From Streptomyces aureocirculatus (GTDB lineage: Bacteria; Actinomycetota; Actinomycetes; Streptomycetales; Streptomycetaceae): a stretch of 44,770 nt of DNA. Under the pieces are notes generated by a model that worked only from the letters and a program-made list of their open reading frames with translations, did no database searches and was not told the origin of the DNA. The DNA is taken from positions 1 through 44,770 of the forward strand of contig NZ_JOAP01000059.1 in NCBI RefSeq assembly GCF_000720475.1, given 5' to 3'. The position numbers and the translations under genes are program-made. This document shows positions 8,027 through 16,501 of this stretch, one piece after another; the stretch's first letter is position 1; each line of letters starts with the position of its first letter.

Positions 8027-8583
8027 CCGCGCGCGTGTACGTCACCGAGCTCTCCGCGGGCGGCGGCATGACGGCGGTGCTGATGGCGACGTACCCGGAG
8101 AAGTTCGCTGCGGGCGGCGTCGTCGCGGGGCTGCCGTACGGGTGCGCGCAGGCCGCCGGTTCGCCGTGGGTGTGCATGAGCGCCGGCGGCGGGCAGAGCC
8201 CGCGCCAGTGGGGCGACCGGGTACGTGCCGCGCGTCCCGGGTACGGCGGCCCGTGGCCGCGGCTCACCGTGCTCCACGGCACCGCCGACGCGAAGGCCGG
8301 TCCCGTCAACATGACCGGGCTGCGGGACCAGTGGACCGACGTCCACGGTGCCGACCGGACCCCGGACGTGTCCGACACCGTCGCCGGCTTCCCGCACCAG
8401 GTCTACCGCTCGCCCGGTGGCGCGCCCGTCGTGGAGACGTACGGCATCACCGGCATGGCACACGGCCAGCCCGTCGACCCCGGCTCCGGCGCCGAGCAGT
8501 GCGGCACCGCGGGCGCCCACCTGCTGGACGCGGGGCTGTGCGCCGCGTACCGCCTCGGCTTCGTCTGGGGGCTCGGCGACTGA
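8020..8583 (+). pseudogene. N-terminally truncated PHB-depolymerase/LpqC-type esterase
   Basis: The frame ending at 8583 encodes the C-terminal ~185 residues of an alpha/beta-hydrolase of the PHB depolymerase (LpqC-like) family: ARVYVTELSAGGGMTAVLMATYPEKFA (nucleophile-elbow region), a conserved GLPYGCA, the strand RLTVLHGTADAKAGPVN, and GMAHGQPVDPG with the catalytic His. Intact relatives carry another ~100-200 residues in front (signal peptide, oxyanion strand HGCTQ, NGCFNWF region); none of this is upstream, where the previous gene's terminator lies only ~80 bases away. The usual G of G-x-S-x-G is E here (ELSAG). In-frame ATGs occur at 7951 and later, but no ribosome site is evident. Probably non-functional. 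It sits just before 3-hydroxybutyrate dehydrogenase, which fits a former PHB or hydroxybutyrate ester pathway. Confidence 0.7.
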
Positions 8584-8703
8584 GGCGGCACGTCTCCCAC
8601 CCTGTGGCGGCGCTCCCCATGGCGGCGCACACCATGCCATCCGCCCCAGCTATGGCTCCCGCCCACATGGGCACTCCCGCCCGTCGACCCTATGTTTCCC
8701 GCC

Positions 8704-9489
8704 ATGACAAGCGCACCCGACCACCCCATCCCTCCGGCGTCCGGCACCGATCTGCGCGGGCGCGTCGCCCTCGTCACCGGCGGCGGCAGCGGCATCGGCC
8801 GGGCCTGTGCGCAGGCCCTGGCGGCGGCGGGCGCCGAGACGCACGTCGTGGACATCGACGCCCCGTCGGCCAAGGCCGTCGCCGACGCCGTCGGCGGACA
8901 CGCGCACGTCGCCGACCTCGCGGACGCCGACGCCGTCGCCGCGCTGCCCACCGGTGTCGACATCCTCGTCAACAGCGCGGGGCTCCAGCACGTCGCCCCG
9001 CTCACCGAGTTCCCGCCGGCGCGGTTCGCGCTCATCCAGCAGGTCATGGTGACCGCGCCGTTCCTGCTCCTGAGGCAGAGCCTGCCGCACATGTACGCGC
9101 GCGGCTGGGGCCGCGTCGTCAACATCTCATCCGTGCACGGACGGCGTGCCAGCGCCTACAAGAGCGCGTACGTCGCCGCCAAGCACGCCCTGGAGGGGCT
9201 CAGCAAGGTCACCGCCGTCGAGGGCGCCCCGCACGGTGTGACCAGCAACTGCGTCAGCCCCGGCTACGTCCGCACCCCGCTCGTTCAGGGCCAGATCCAC
9301 GACCAGGCCGCCGCCCACCGCATCAGCGACGAAGCGGTCGTCTCCGATGTGCTGCTCGCCCGCTCACCCATGAAGCGGCTCATCGAACCCGAGGAGGTCG
9401 CCGCGGCCGCCCTGTGGCTGTGCGGCCCCCACTCCGGCTTCGTGACCGGAACCTCCCTGTCGATGGACGGCGGCTGGGCGGCGAACTGA
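8704..9489 (+). CDS. 3-hydroxybutyrate dehydrogenase (SDR family)
   Basis: A 261-residue cytoplasmic NAD-dependent SDR that should oxidise (R)-3-hydroxybutyrate to acetoacetate. The Rossmann motif is TGGGSGIG (about residues 28-35), the mid motif is NSAG, the catalytic residues are S of NISSVHG and Y-x-x-x-K in YVAAK, and NCVSPGYVRTPLV plus the C-terminal TGTSLSMDGGW match BdhA-type enzymes. Start choice: ATG 8704 rather than ATG 8692; no Shine-Dalgarno sequence is visible, and TATGTT seven bases before 8704 could be a -10 box, which would make it leaderless. The next gene is an MHS transporter 76 bases downstream, then a PucR regulator, a common hydroxybutyrate arrangement. Confidence 0.85.
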   Translation: MTSAPDHPIPPASGTDLRGRVALVTGGGSGIGRACAQALAAAGAETHVVDIDAPSAKAVADAVGGHAHVADLADADAVAALPTGVDILVNSAGLQHVAPLTEFPPARFALIQQVMVTAPFLLLRQSLPHMYARGWGRVVNISSVHGRRASAYKSAYVAAKHALEGLSKVTAVEGAPHGVTSNCVSPGYVRTPLVQGQIHDQAAAHRISDEAVVSDVLLARSPMKRLIEPEEVAAAALWLCGPHSGFVTGTSLSMDGGWAAN

Positions 9490-9565
9490 CCGTCCCCACA
9501 CGCCCGCTCGCCCATCCGTCCGCCCGCTCCGTGAATGAAAACTCCGGCCCACGACCGAGAACACG

Positions 9566-11005
9566 GTGAACCCCATGGCGCGTCCCCAGCACGGCACCGG
9601 CGAACTGCACGGCTCCGGTCGAAAGAACGGCATCGGCCGGATCGTCGGTGCCAGCCTCGTCGGTACCACCATCGAGTGGTACGACTTCTTCCTCTACGGC
9701 TCCGCCGCCGCCCTCGTCTTCAACGACCTCTTCTTCCCCACCGCCGACCCGCTCACCGGCACCCTCATCGCTTTCATCACGTACGCGATCGGCTTCCTCG
9801 CCCGGCCGCTCGGCGGCGTCGTGTTCGGACACTTCGGCGACAAGGTCGGACGCAAACAGCTCCTCGTGCTCAGCCTGCTCCTGATGGGCGGCGCCACGTT
9901 CGCCATGGGACTGCTGCCCACCTACGACGCCATCGGCGTCGGCGCACCCGTGCTCCTGACCGTGCTGCGGCTCGTGCAGGGCTTCGCGCTCGGCGGCGAG
10001 TGGGGCGGCGCCGTCCTCATCGTCTCCGAGCACGGCGGCGACAAGCACCGCGGCTTCTGGGCCTCCTGGCCGCAGGCGGGCGCACCCGGCGGCAACCTCC
10101 TCGCCACCGGCGTCCTCGCGCTGCTCGCCGCCGTGCAGTCCGAGAGCACCTTCCAGTCCTGGGGCTGGCGCGTGCCGTTCCTGCTCTCCGGCGTCCTGGT
10201 CGTGGTCGGCCTGTGGATCCGGCTCTCCGTCTCCGAGTCGCCGGTCTTCCTGGAGGCACAGGCCAAGGCCGAGGCGGCCGCCGCGCGGGGCGAGAGGGAA
10301 CAGCCGCCCGTCGTGGAGGTGTTCCGCAAGAGCTGGCGGCAGGTCCTCACCGCCATCGGCACCCGTTTCGGCGAGAACATCTCGTACTACATCCTCACCT
10401 CCTTCGTCCTGGTGTACGTCACCAAGCACCTGGACCTGCCGAAGAGCACCGCCCTGAACGCCGTCCTCATCGCCTCCGCCGCGCACTTCGCCGCCATCCC
10501 GGCCTGGGGCGCGCTCTCCGACCGGGTCGGGCGGCGCCCCGTGACGCTCGTCGGCTCGGTGGGCATGACGCTGTGGGCCTTCGTGTTCTTCGCGCTCGTC
10601 GACTCCGAGTCGTTCGCCGTGATCACCGCGGCGGTGACGGTGGGGCTGCTGTTCCACGGAGCCATGTACGGGCCGCAGGCGGCGTTCATCTCCGAGATGT
10701 TCGACACCAGGGTCCGTTACTCCGGCGCCTCGATGGGCTCCCAGCTCGCCTCGATCGTCGCGGGCGCGCTCGCCCCGATCATCGCCGTGGAACTCCTGAA
10801 GGAGTACGACTCGTCCGTGCCCGTCGCGGTGTATCTGGCCCTGGCCGCCGTGGTGACCACCGTGACCGTGGCCCTGGCCCGCGAGACCCGGGGCCGGGAC
10901 CTGCGCGCCGCCGCGACGGAGGCCGAAACCCCGGGGCCGGTGGCCTCCGGCGCCCCCACCGCGCGTACGGGTGAAGCGGCAGTACGCTCCGGCGAACCCT
11001 CCTGA
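9566..11005 (+). CDS. MHS-family metabolite:H+ symporter (MFS)
   Basis: A 479-residue inner-membrane transporter with about 12 hydrophobic helices. GTTIEWYDFFLYG near residue 35 is the diagnostic N-terminal signature of the metabolite/H+ symporter family (ShiA, KgtP, ProP-like); GHFGDKVGRK is the MFS loop motif, and FALGGEWGGA and FHGAMYGPQAAFISEMF are further MHS signatures. The GTG at 9566 is used here, although ATG 9575 is also possible. It lies between 3-hydroxybutyrate dehydrogenase and a PucR-like regulator, so uptake of hydroxybutyrate or a similar short carboxylic acid is likely (inference). The C-terminus after ~440 is a disordered Ala/Gly/Thr tail. Confidence 0.88.
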   Translation: MNPMARPQHGTGELHGSGRKNGIGRIVGASLVGTTIEWYDFFLYGSAAALVFNDLFFPTADPLTGTLIAFITYAIGFLARPLGGVVFGHFGDKVGRKQLLVLSLLLMGGATFAMGLLPTYDAIGVGAPVLLTVLRLVQGFALGGEWGGAVLIVSEHGGDKHRGFWASWPQAGAPGGNLLATGVLALLAAVQSESTFQSWGWRVPFLLSGVLVVVGLWIRLSVSESPVFLEAQAKAEAAAARGEREQPPVVEVFRKSWRQVLTAIGTRFGENISYYILTSFVLVYVTKHLDLPKSTALNAVLIASAAHFAAIPAWGALSDRVGRRPVTLVGSVGMTLWAFVFFALVDSESFAVITAAVTVGLLFHGAMYGPQAAFISEMFDTRVRYSGASMGSQLASIVAGALAPIIAVELLKEYDSSVPVAVYLALAAVVTTVTVALARETRGRDLRAAATEAETPGPVASGAPTARTGEAAVRSGEPS

Positions 11006-11031
11006 GCAGCGCGCGAAAGGTGACAGTCCGC

Positions 11032-13020
11032 ATGGCCACCGCCCGCCCCCGCACCGCGCCGCAGGCTCCCGGCGCCACCCCGCAGGCCTCCGGCAGCGCG
11101 CCGCAGGCCCCCGGCAGCCCCGCCGTCACCGCCCTGCGGCACCTGCTTGACCTCCTTGGACGGCAGGCACCCGCCGAGGAGTTCACCCGCACCGCCGCCG
11201 CGGCCAGGGAGGCGGGGGCGGACCCGGCGGAGCTGGCCTGCGTGGAGGAGGCCACCGAGGCGGCACTCGGCATCCGCCGCACCCTCGACCAGCACCGGCG
11301 GCGCGAGGCCGAGCTGTCCGCGCTGTTCGACACCGCGGGCGACCTGGCGGCGCTCAGCGACCTCGACGCGGTCCTGCGCGCCATCGTCCACCGCGCCCGG
11401 CTGCTGCTCCGTACCGACGTGGCCTATCTGACGCTCAACGACCCGGCCGCGGGAGACACGTTCATGCGGGTCACCGACGGGTCCACGTCCGCGAGGTTCC
11501 AGGAGCTGCGGCTCGGCATGGGGGAGGGGCTCGGCGGTCTCGTCGCCCAGACCGCCCGGCCCTACGCCAGCGCCGACTACCGCAGCGACACCCGCTTCCG
11601 GCACACCGCCACCATCGACGCGGGCGTCGGCGAGGAGGGCCTTCGCGGCATCCTCGGGGTGCCGCTGCGCGTCGGCAGCCGCGTCATCGGTGTCCTGTAC
11701 GCGGCCGACCGGACGCCCCGCGACTTCGCCCCCGACCAGATCGCGCTGCTCGCCTCCCTCGCCGACCACGCGGCCGTCGCCATCGACAGCGCCCGCCTCC
11801 TGGAGGAGACCCGGGCCGCCCTGGTGGAACTCAACGCGGCGACGGCCACCGCCCGTGCGCAGAGCGAGGCCATGCGCCGCGCCGCCGAGACCCACGACCG
11901 CCTCACCGACCTGGTGCTGCGCGGCGGCGACGTCTTTGACCTGGCCGAAGAGATCGCCGCACTCCTCGACGGAGGCCTGGTCGTCCAGGACGCCGACGGC
12001 ACCGAACTGGCCCGCGTGGGCGCCACGTCCCCGAACCCGCCCGCGCGCGGTGTGGCGGCGTCCCGCGCCGCGGGGCGTGCCGTGCACGTCGACGGCGTCT
12101 GGGTGTCCGCCGTGCTCGCCGGGCCCGAACCACTCGGCTCCCTCGCGCTGAGCGGCCGCCCCGGTCTGCCCGACAGCGACCGCCGCCTCTTCGAACGGGC
12201 CAGCAGGGACACGGCGTTGCTCCTTCTCCTGCGCCGCTCGGTGGCCGAGGCGGAGGACCGCGTGCGCGGGGAACTCCTCGACGATCTGCTCACCGCCGCG
12301 CACGCCACCGACCCGCGGCGCGGCCCGAGTCTGACCCTGCGCGCCCGCCGCCTCGGCGTCGACCTCGCCGAACCCACGTCCGTCCTCGTCCTGCACTGCG
12401 ACCCCGGCCTGCGCGGCCGCCTCACGACGGAAGCGGCCCGCCGGGCCCGTACCCTGCGCGGTCTCGCCGGACCCCAGGGCGGCCAGGTCGTCCTGCTCGC
12501 CCCCACCGCGGCACCCGGGCCGCTCGCCGAGCGCCTGGCCGCCGACCTCGGCCGGCGCATCGGGGCCCCGGTGACGTGTGGGGCCGCCGGGCCCGCGGCC
12601 GCCCCCGCCGGGCTGCCCGCCGTGCACGCCGAGGCCCTCCGCTGCCTGGAGGCGCTCAGGGCCCTCGGCCGCACCGGCCACGGCGCGAGCCTGTCCGACC
12701 TCGGCTTCGTCGGTGTGCTCCTCGGCGACCGCGGGGACGTCGACGGCTATGTCCGCCGGGTCCTCGGGCCCGTCATCGACTACGACGAGCGGCGCGGCAC
12801 CGAACTCGTCCGCACCCTCGACGCCTACTTCGCCGCGGGCGCCGGCCTCGCCCGCGCCAAGGACGCGCTGCACGTACACGTCAACACCGTCGTGCAACGC
12901 CTCGATCGCACCGCCCGGCTCCTCGGCCCCGACTGGAACACCCCCGAACGGGCCCTGGAGATCCAGCTCGCGCTGCGGCTCATCCGGTTGTGCCGGCCGC
13001 CGGGGACTGGTCCGGCATAG
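11032..13020 (+). CDS. GAF/PucR-type helix-turn-helix transcriptional regulator
   Basis: About 662 residues. An Ala/Pro-rich start is followed by a GAF domain at about 98-257 (DLDAVLRAIVHRARLLLRTD, then GEGLGGLVAQT, then ILGVPLRVGSRVIGVLYAAD). Next come a central CdaR/GGDEF-like region and the PucR C-terminal HTH at about 584-660 (YDERRGTELVRTLDAYFAAG, then VHVNTVVQRLDRTARLLG). This architecture is typical of activators of catabolic genes that bind a small molecule in the GAF domain. ATG 11032 has AAAGG ten bases upstream; a GTG at 11020 is the alternative. The gene begins 26 bases after the MHS transporter. Its 3' end overlaps the convergent ABC gene by 41 bases. Probable regulator of the hydroxybutyrate genes. 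Confidence 0.85.
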   Translation: MATARPRTAPQAPGATPQASGSAPQAPGSPAVTALRHLLDLLGRQAPAEEFTRTAAAAREAGADPAELACVEEATEAALGIRRTLDQHRRREAELSALFDTAGDLAALSDLDAVLRAIVHRARLLLRTDVAYLTLNDPAAGDTFMRVTDGSTSARFQELRLGMGEGLGGLVAQTARPYASADYRSDTRFRHTATIDAGVGEEGLRGILGVPLRVGSRVIGVLYAADRTPRDFAPDQIALLASLADHAAVAIDSARLLEETRAALVELNAATATARAQSEAMRRAAETHDRLTDLVLRGGDVFDLAEEIAALLDGGLVVQDADGTELARVGATSPNPPARGVAASRAAGRAVHVDGVWVSAVLAGPEPLGSLALSGRPGLPDSDRRLFERASRDTALLLLLRRSVAEAEDRVRGELLDDLLTAAHATDPRRGPSLTLRARRLGVDLAEPTSVLVLHCDPGLRGRLTTEAARRARTLRGLAGPQGGQVVLLAPTAAPGPLAERLAADLGRRIGAPVTCGAAGPAAAPAGLPAVHAEALRCLEALRALGRTGHGASLSDLGFVGVLLGDRGDVDGYVRRVLGPVIDYDERRGTELVRTLDAYFAAGAGLARAKDALHVHVNTVVQRLDRTARLLGPDWNTPERALEIQLALRLIRLCRPPGTGPA

Positions 13021-15070
13021 CGTCGCGGGAACGGGTCCGCTGCGTGGGTACGCCGTCCAGGGTGTCCGTGCGGTACTGGTGCGACTGGAGCTCGAACAGG
13101 CGCCGGAACAACTGCGGCCCGTCGGCGGACATCAGGGTCGCGAAGTCGCCGTGCTCCACCAGCCTGCCCTCGTCGAGCACATAGATGACGTCGGCCTCCT
13201 TCACGCTGTGCAGCCGGTGCGTGACCAGGACGATCGTCTGGTCCTTCGACGCGAGGGCGCGGATCTTCTGGAAGGCGTCGATCTCGGCGGCCGGGTCCAT
13301 GCTGCTGGTCGGCTCGTCGCAGATGAGGATGTCGGCGTCACGGAAGTAGGCGCGGGCCAGGGCGAGGCGCTGCCACTGCCCGCCGGACAGATCGACGCCG
13401 CCCTCGTAGCCCTTCTCGCACAGGGTGTCCCAGCCGTGCGGGAGGTCCGCGAGGACGCTGTGCGCGTCGGCGTATGCGGCGGCGGCGTTCAGGCGGGACG
13501 TGTCGTGGATGTCACCGGGCCTGCTGATGGCCACGTTCGCGCGGGCGGTGAACGGCCACTGCTGGAAGTTCTGCAGGACCAGGGAGACATGGGCGAAGAC
13601 GTCGTCGCGGCACAGCGCGCGCACATCCGTGCCGTCCCAGCCGATGGTGCCCGACGTCGGCAGGTACAGGCCCGCGAGGAGCTTGCTCAGGGTCGTCTTA
13701 CCCGATCCGTTCGCCCCGACCAGGGCGATGACCTGGCCCTTGCGGACGGTCAGGGACACATTGTCGAGCGCGGGGGCCGTCCGCTCGGGGTAGCGGAACG
13801 TCACCCGGTCGAACTCGATGACCTCGGGCGGCTCGGGCACCGGGGCCCCGGTGGTGGGGATGGCACGCCGCCGCGCCTCCTCGCGGGCGCGGATCAGGTC
13901 GTTCATGAACAGGCTCTGTTCGTAGAGGTGGTGGATGTGCGTCACCATCCGGCGCAGCCCCGCCGTGCCGCTGGTCAGGGCGAGCGCGGCGGTCGCACCC
14001 GCGGCGAGGGGCAGTTGGCCGTGCGTGAGCAGCCAGGCGAGGACGGCGTACGTGGCGCCCGCCGTGAGGCCCGACAGGGCGGACGTGCCAAGGTCGGTGC
14101 GGGCCTCCAGGAGCGCGAGGCGGGTCTGCTCGTCCGCGGCCTGCGCCGCCATCTGGTCGAACTGGTCGAGCAGGAACGGACCCGCGCCGTGCACGCGCAG
14201 CTCGGGTGCCGCCTTCTGGGAGATGAGCAGGCGGCGCAGCGCCCCTTGCTGACGCACGTGTTCCAGCCAGATCTGCACCGACTCATAGGTGCGGCGCGCC
14301 GCCCGGACCGTGCCCCAGGCCTTCGGCACCACCACGGCGACCAGGAGCGGCAGGAGCACCGGGTGCAGCACCGCGAGGACACCGCTGACGGCGATCAGGG
14401 CCATGAGGGCCTCGACGATGCCGAGGGTGTGCTCGATGAGTCGGCGGGCGGCGGTCTGGCCGTGCTGGCCCGAGTCCAGGGCCGCGTGGAAGTCGGAGCG
14501 CTCGATGTGCTCCATCTCCACGCGGATGACCTGCTCCATCATGGACAGGCCCGCGAGCCGCTCGACCTTGGGCCCGAGGCGCCCCGTGGCCGCGAACGAC
14601 ACGGCGCGCAGCGTGGCGGCGAACGCGCTGGCCGCGGCCACCCACATCAGGGACGGCAGCGCCTCGCGCACCCGGTCGGCGGTCGGGCCCGCGGCGAACA
14701 GGGAGACAAGGACGCGGTTGGTGGCGAGCAGCCCGAACGCGGTCGCCGCGGCCTGGCCGAGCTGGGCCGCCGCGACCACCACGAGCGTCCATGGGTCGGC
14801 GTGCCAGGCGAGCGACACGGTGTGCCGGAAGAGGGTCGGGATCTGCCGGAGGATCGAGAGGAACGAGGCGTTCAGGCGCGCGCCCTCGTGCGCGGTCCAG
14901 CCCCACGAACTGCGCAGCCGCCCGCCGAAGAGCAGTTGTTCGGGCGGCGACGGCGGGGCGTGCCGCCGCTCCTTGGCCGGTGGGGGCTCCGGCGGGGGGC
15001 CAGAGGGGCGAGCCGGTGACGGGCCGGGCTCGGCGGGGGGACGGGGTGCCGGTCGGGGATGACGTACCAA
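12980..15070 (-). CDS. ABC transporter, fused permease and ATPase (exporter type)
   Basis: About 696 residues if translation starts at the TTG at 15070, which has an ideal GGGAGGA site six bases before it; a GTG 48 bases further up is the alternative. A Pro-rich cytoplasmic N-terminus (~60 residues) leads into six hydrophobic segments (about 90-400) and a nucleotide-binding domain. The latter has Walker A GANGSGKTT, signature LSGGQWQRLALARA, Walker B ILICDEPTSSMD and H-loop VLVTHRLHS. This is the half-exporter fold used for peptides, lipids or drugs; no peptidase domain is visible. The gene is alone on its strand, with a 10-bp hairpin between its promoter region and the ribosome site. Its stop codon lies inside the end of the convergent PucR gene. 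Confidence 0.88.
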   Translation of the reverse strand: MVRHPRPAPRPPAEPGPSPARPSGPPPEPPPAKERRHAPPSPPEQLLFGGRLRSSWGWTAHEGARLNASFLSILRQIPTLFRHTVSLAWHADPWTLVVVAAAQLGQAAATAFGLLATNRVLVSLFAAGPTADRVREALPSLMWVAAASAFAATLRAVSFAATGRLGPKVERLAGLSMMEQVIRVEMEHIERSDFHAALDSGQHGQTAARRLIEHTLGIVEALMALIAVSGVLAVLHPVLLPLLVAVVVPKAWGTVRAARRTYESVQIWLEHVRQQGALRRLLISQKAAPELRVHGAGPFLLDQFDQMAAQAADEQTRLALLEARTDLGTSALSGLTAGATYAVLAWLLTHGQLPLAAGATAALALTSGTAGLRRMVTHIHHLYEQSLFMNDLIRAREEARRRAIPTTGAPVPEPPEVIEFDRVTFRYPERTAPALDNVSLTVRKGQVIALVGANGSGKTTLSKLLAGLYLPTSGTIGWDGTDVRALCRDDVFAHVSLVLQNFQQWPFTARANVAISRPGDIHDTSRLNAAAAYADAHSVLADLPHGWDTLCEKGYEGGVDLSGGQWQRLALARAYFRDADILICDEPTSSMDPAAEIDAFQKIRALASKDQTIVLVTHRLHSVKEADVIYVLDEGRLVEHGDFATLMSADGPQLFRRLFELQSHQYRTDTLDGVPTQRTRSRDAMPDQSPAAGTTG

Positions 15071-15090
15071 AGTTCCTCCCAGGTGACGCC

Positions 15091-15119
15091 GGCCGTCCGG
15101 CACGGTTGCCCGGACGGCC
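15091..15119 (-). promoter_or_regulatory. Leader hairpin of the ABC exporter gene
   Basis: Perfect 10-bp arms GGCCGTCCGG/CCGGACGGCC with a 9-base loop sit about 10 bases before the ribosome site of the minus-strand ABC gene. An AT-rich near-palindrome, CGAAA-A-TTTCG (15172-15182), lies further upstream and may be the regulator site. Control by this structure is inference. Confidence 0.4.
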
Positions 15120-15240
15120 TGTCGCTTCTGTCGATCCTGTCGAGGAGACCGGCGTAACGGTGCAGGGCGGACGAAAATTTCGTACGAATGTCTGAAAGAG
15201 CCCTGTATTGACGGTAGTTGATGATGTGGCCGGAATCGTT

Positions 15241-16335
15241 TCACCGGTCCGTCGACGGGGCTTCCTCGTCCGGTACGAGGACGACCTTGCCCGCGACCGT
15301 GCCGGACTCGGCGAGGCGCAGAGCGTCGGCGGCCCGTGAGAGCGGGATGCGCGCGGCGACCTGCGGCTGGATGCTGCCCGCTGCGAGCAGTGCGAACACC
15401 TGCCCGAGGTCGGTGCGCAGTTGGGCGCGGAAGGCGTCGGCGTTCCGCAGTCCGGCCCAGATGTTGTAGAAGTGCGCGTGCCGGGAGTTGGGCAGCGCGT
15501 TCCACAGCATCAGGCGCGCGAAGAGCTTCAGGACGGGGGCCTTGGCGGACCCGGTGGCGTCCCGGGTGGACGCGGTGCCGTACGACACCAGGGTGCCGCC
15601 CGGCGCGAGCAGTTGGAACGAGTCCACGACGCCCTCGCCGCCCACGTGGTCGAAGACCGCGCACACCCCGCCGGGGGCGAGGCCGCGCAGCCGCCCGTGC
15701 AGGTCCGGGTCGCGGTAGTCGACGGGGGTGGCGCCGAGGTCGCGCAGTTGGTCGTGGTGGCGCCGCGAAGCCGTGCCGATCACGCGCACCCCGGCGATCC
15801 GGGCCAACTGGACGAGGGTGGAGCCGACGCCGCCGTTCGCGCCGAGCACGACGATCGTGTCGCCCGCCTCGACCTTCGCCGTGCGGTGCAGCATCTGCCA
15901 GGCCGTGATGCCGTTCACGACCAGCGTCTCGGCGTCGGCCGACGCCACGGACTCAGGCACCTCGACCAGGTCGGCGGCGGACACCACGACGTGGCTCGCC
16001 CAGCCGCCGGTCTTCGTCAGGGCCGCGTACCGCCGTCCTCTCAGCGCGGGGTCCACTCCCGGGCCGGTCTCCGTGACCCGTCCGACGAGGTCGTATCCCG
16101 GCACGAAAGGGAACGCCGGCTGGTCGTAGTACTTCCCGCGCCGCATCTGCTGCTCGGCGAACGAGACGCCGGTGGCCTCCATCACGAGCAGCACCTCACC
16201 GGGGCCGGGGGTGGCGGCGCCCACGTGCCGGACCTCCAGGCCCTCGGGCCCGACGACGCCGGGCAGGACGATCTGGGTCGTGACCGTGGCCGCCCCGCGC
16301 TCGCTCACATTCTGGTGCGTGTAGGTCTCTCGCAT
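15241..16335 (-). CDS. Zinc-independent MDR-family quinone oxidoreductase/alcohol dehydrogenase-like protein
   Basis: A 364-residue NADPH-dependent medium-chain dehydrogenase/reductase. GVSFAEQQMRRGKYYDQPAFPFVPGYDLVGRV is the quinone oxidoreductase N-terminal pattern (the run includes FVPGYD); the nucleotide-binding motif is VVLGANGGVGSTLVQLA. The cysteine cluster of the structural zinc site is absent, as expected for QOR-type enzymes. The likely role is reduction of quinones or enones, often in detoxification. The ATG at 16335 has a GAAAGGG site. It is divergent from a TetR gene 166 bases away, with two matching operators between them, so derepression by an electrophile or quinone is a reasonable inference. 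Confidence 0.85.
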   Translation of the reverse strand: MRETYTHQNVSERGAATVTTQIVLPGVVGPEGLEVRHVGAATPGPGEVLLVMEATGVSFAEQQMRRGKYYDQPAFPFVPGYDLVGRVTETGPGVDPALRGRRYAALTKTGGWASHVVVSAADLVEVPESVASADAETLVVNGITAWQMLHRTAKVEAGDTIVVLGANGGVGSTLVQLARIAGVRVIGTASRRHHDQLRDLGATPVDYRDPDLHGRLRGLAPGGVCAVFDHVGGEGVVDSFQLLAPGGTLVSYGTASTRDATGSAKAPVLKLFARLMLWNALPNSRHAHFYNIWAGLRNADAFRAQLRTDLGQVFALLAAGSIQPQVAARIPLSRAADALRLAESGTVAGKVVLVPDEEAPSTDR

Positions 16336-16373
16336 GACTAACCCTTTCTCGTATGGTTGCTGCTATCGCTCTA

Positions 16374-16388
16374 GTTAGAGGGTCTAAC
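16374..16388. promoter_or_regulatory. TetR operator 1 (GTTAGA-N3-TCTAAC)
   Basis: Perfect 6-bp arms flank the spacer GGG. It lies 39 bases upstream of the oxidoreductase ATG. The same arms recur at 16448-16462, with centres 74 bp apart (about seven helical turns). A degenerate half site, ACTAAC, is at about 16328. Confidence 0.75.
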
Positions 16389-16447
16389 CAGATCTCACTG
16401 GAGCATGCGCCCCCTCGGCGACGCTTGTCAAGGGACCTCTTTCTCAA

Positions 16448-16462
16448 GTTAGAATCTCTAAC
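16448..16462. promoter_or_regulatory. TetR operator 2 (GTTAGA-N3-TCTAAC)
   Basis: Identical arms to operator 1 with the spacer ATC; 40 bases upstream of the tetR ATG. The position is right for autorepression. Confidence 0.75.
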
Positions 16463-16501
16463 CGAAGTGATAGGCGGAGAGTGGAGCAAGGAGCCGGTGC
16501 C

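Noticed and set aside
11577..12674. Long open frames on the opposite strand of the PucR gene, and similar long antisense frames elsewhere (for example 9380-10657 and 37778-38770)
   Set aside because: They are low-complexity Arg/Ala/Gly/Pro shadows of GC-rich coding DNA, with no domains or ribosome sites.
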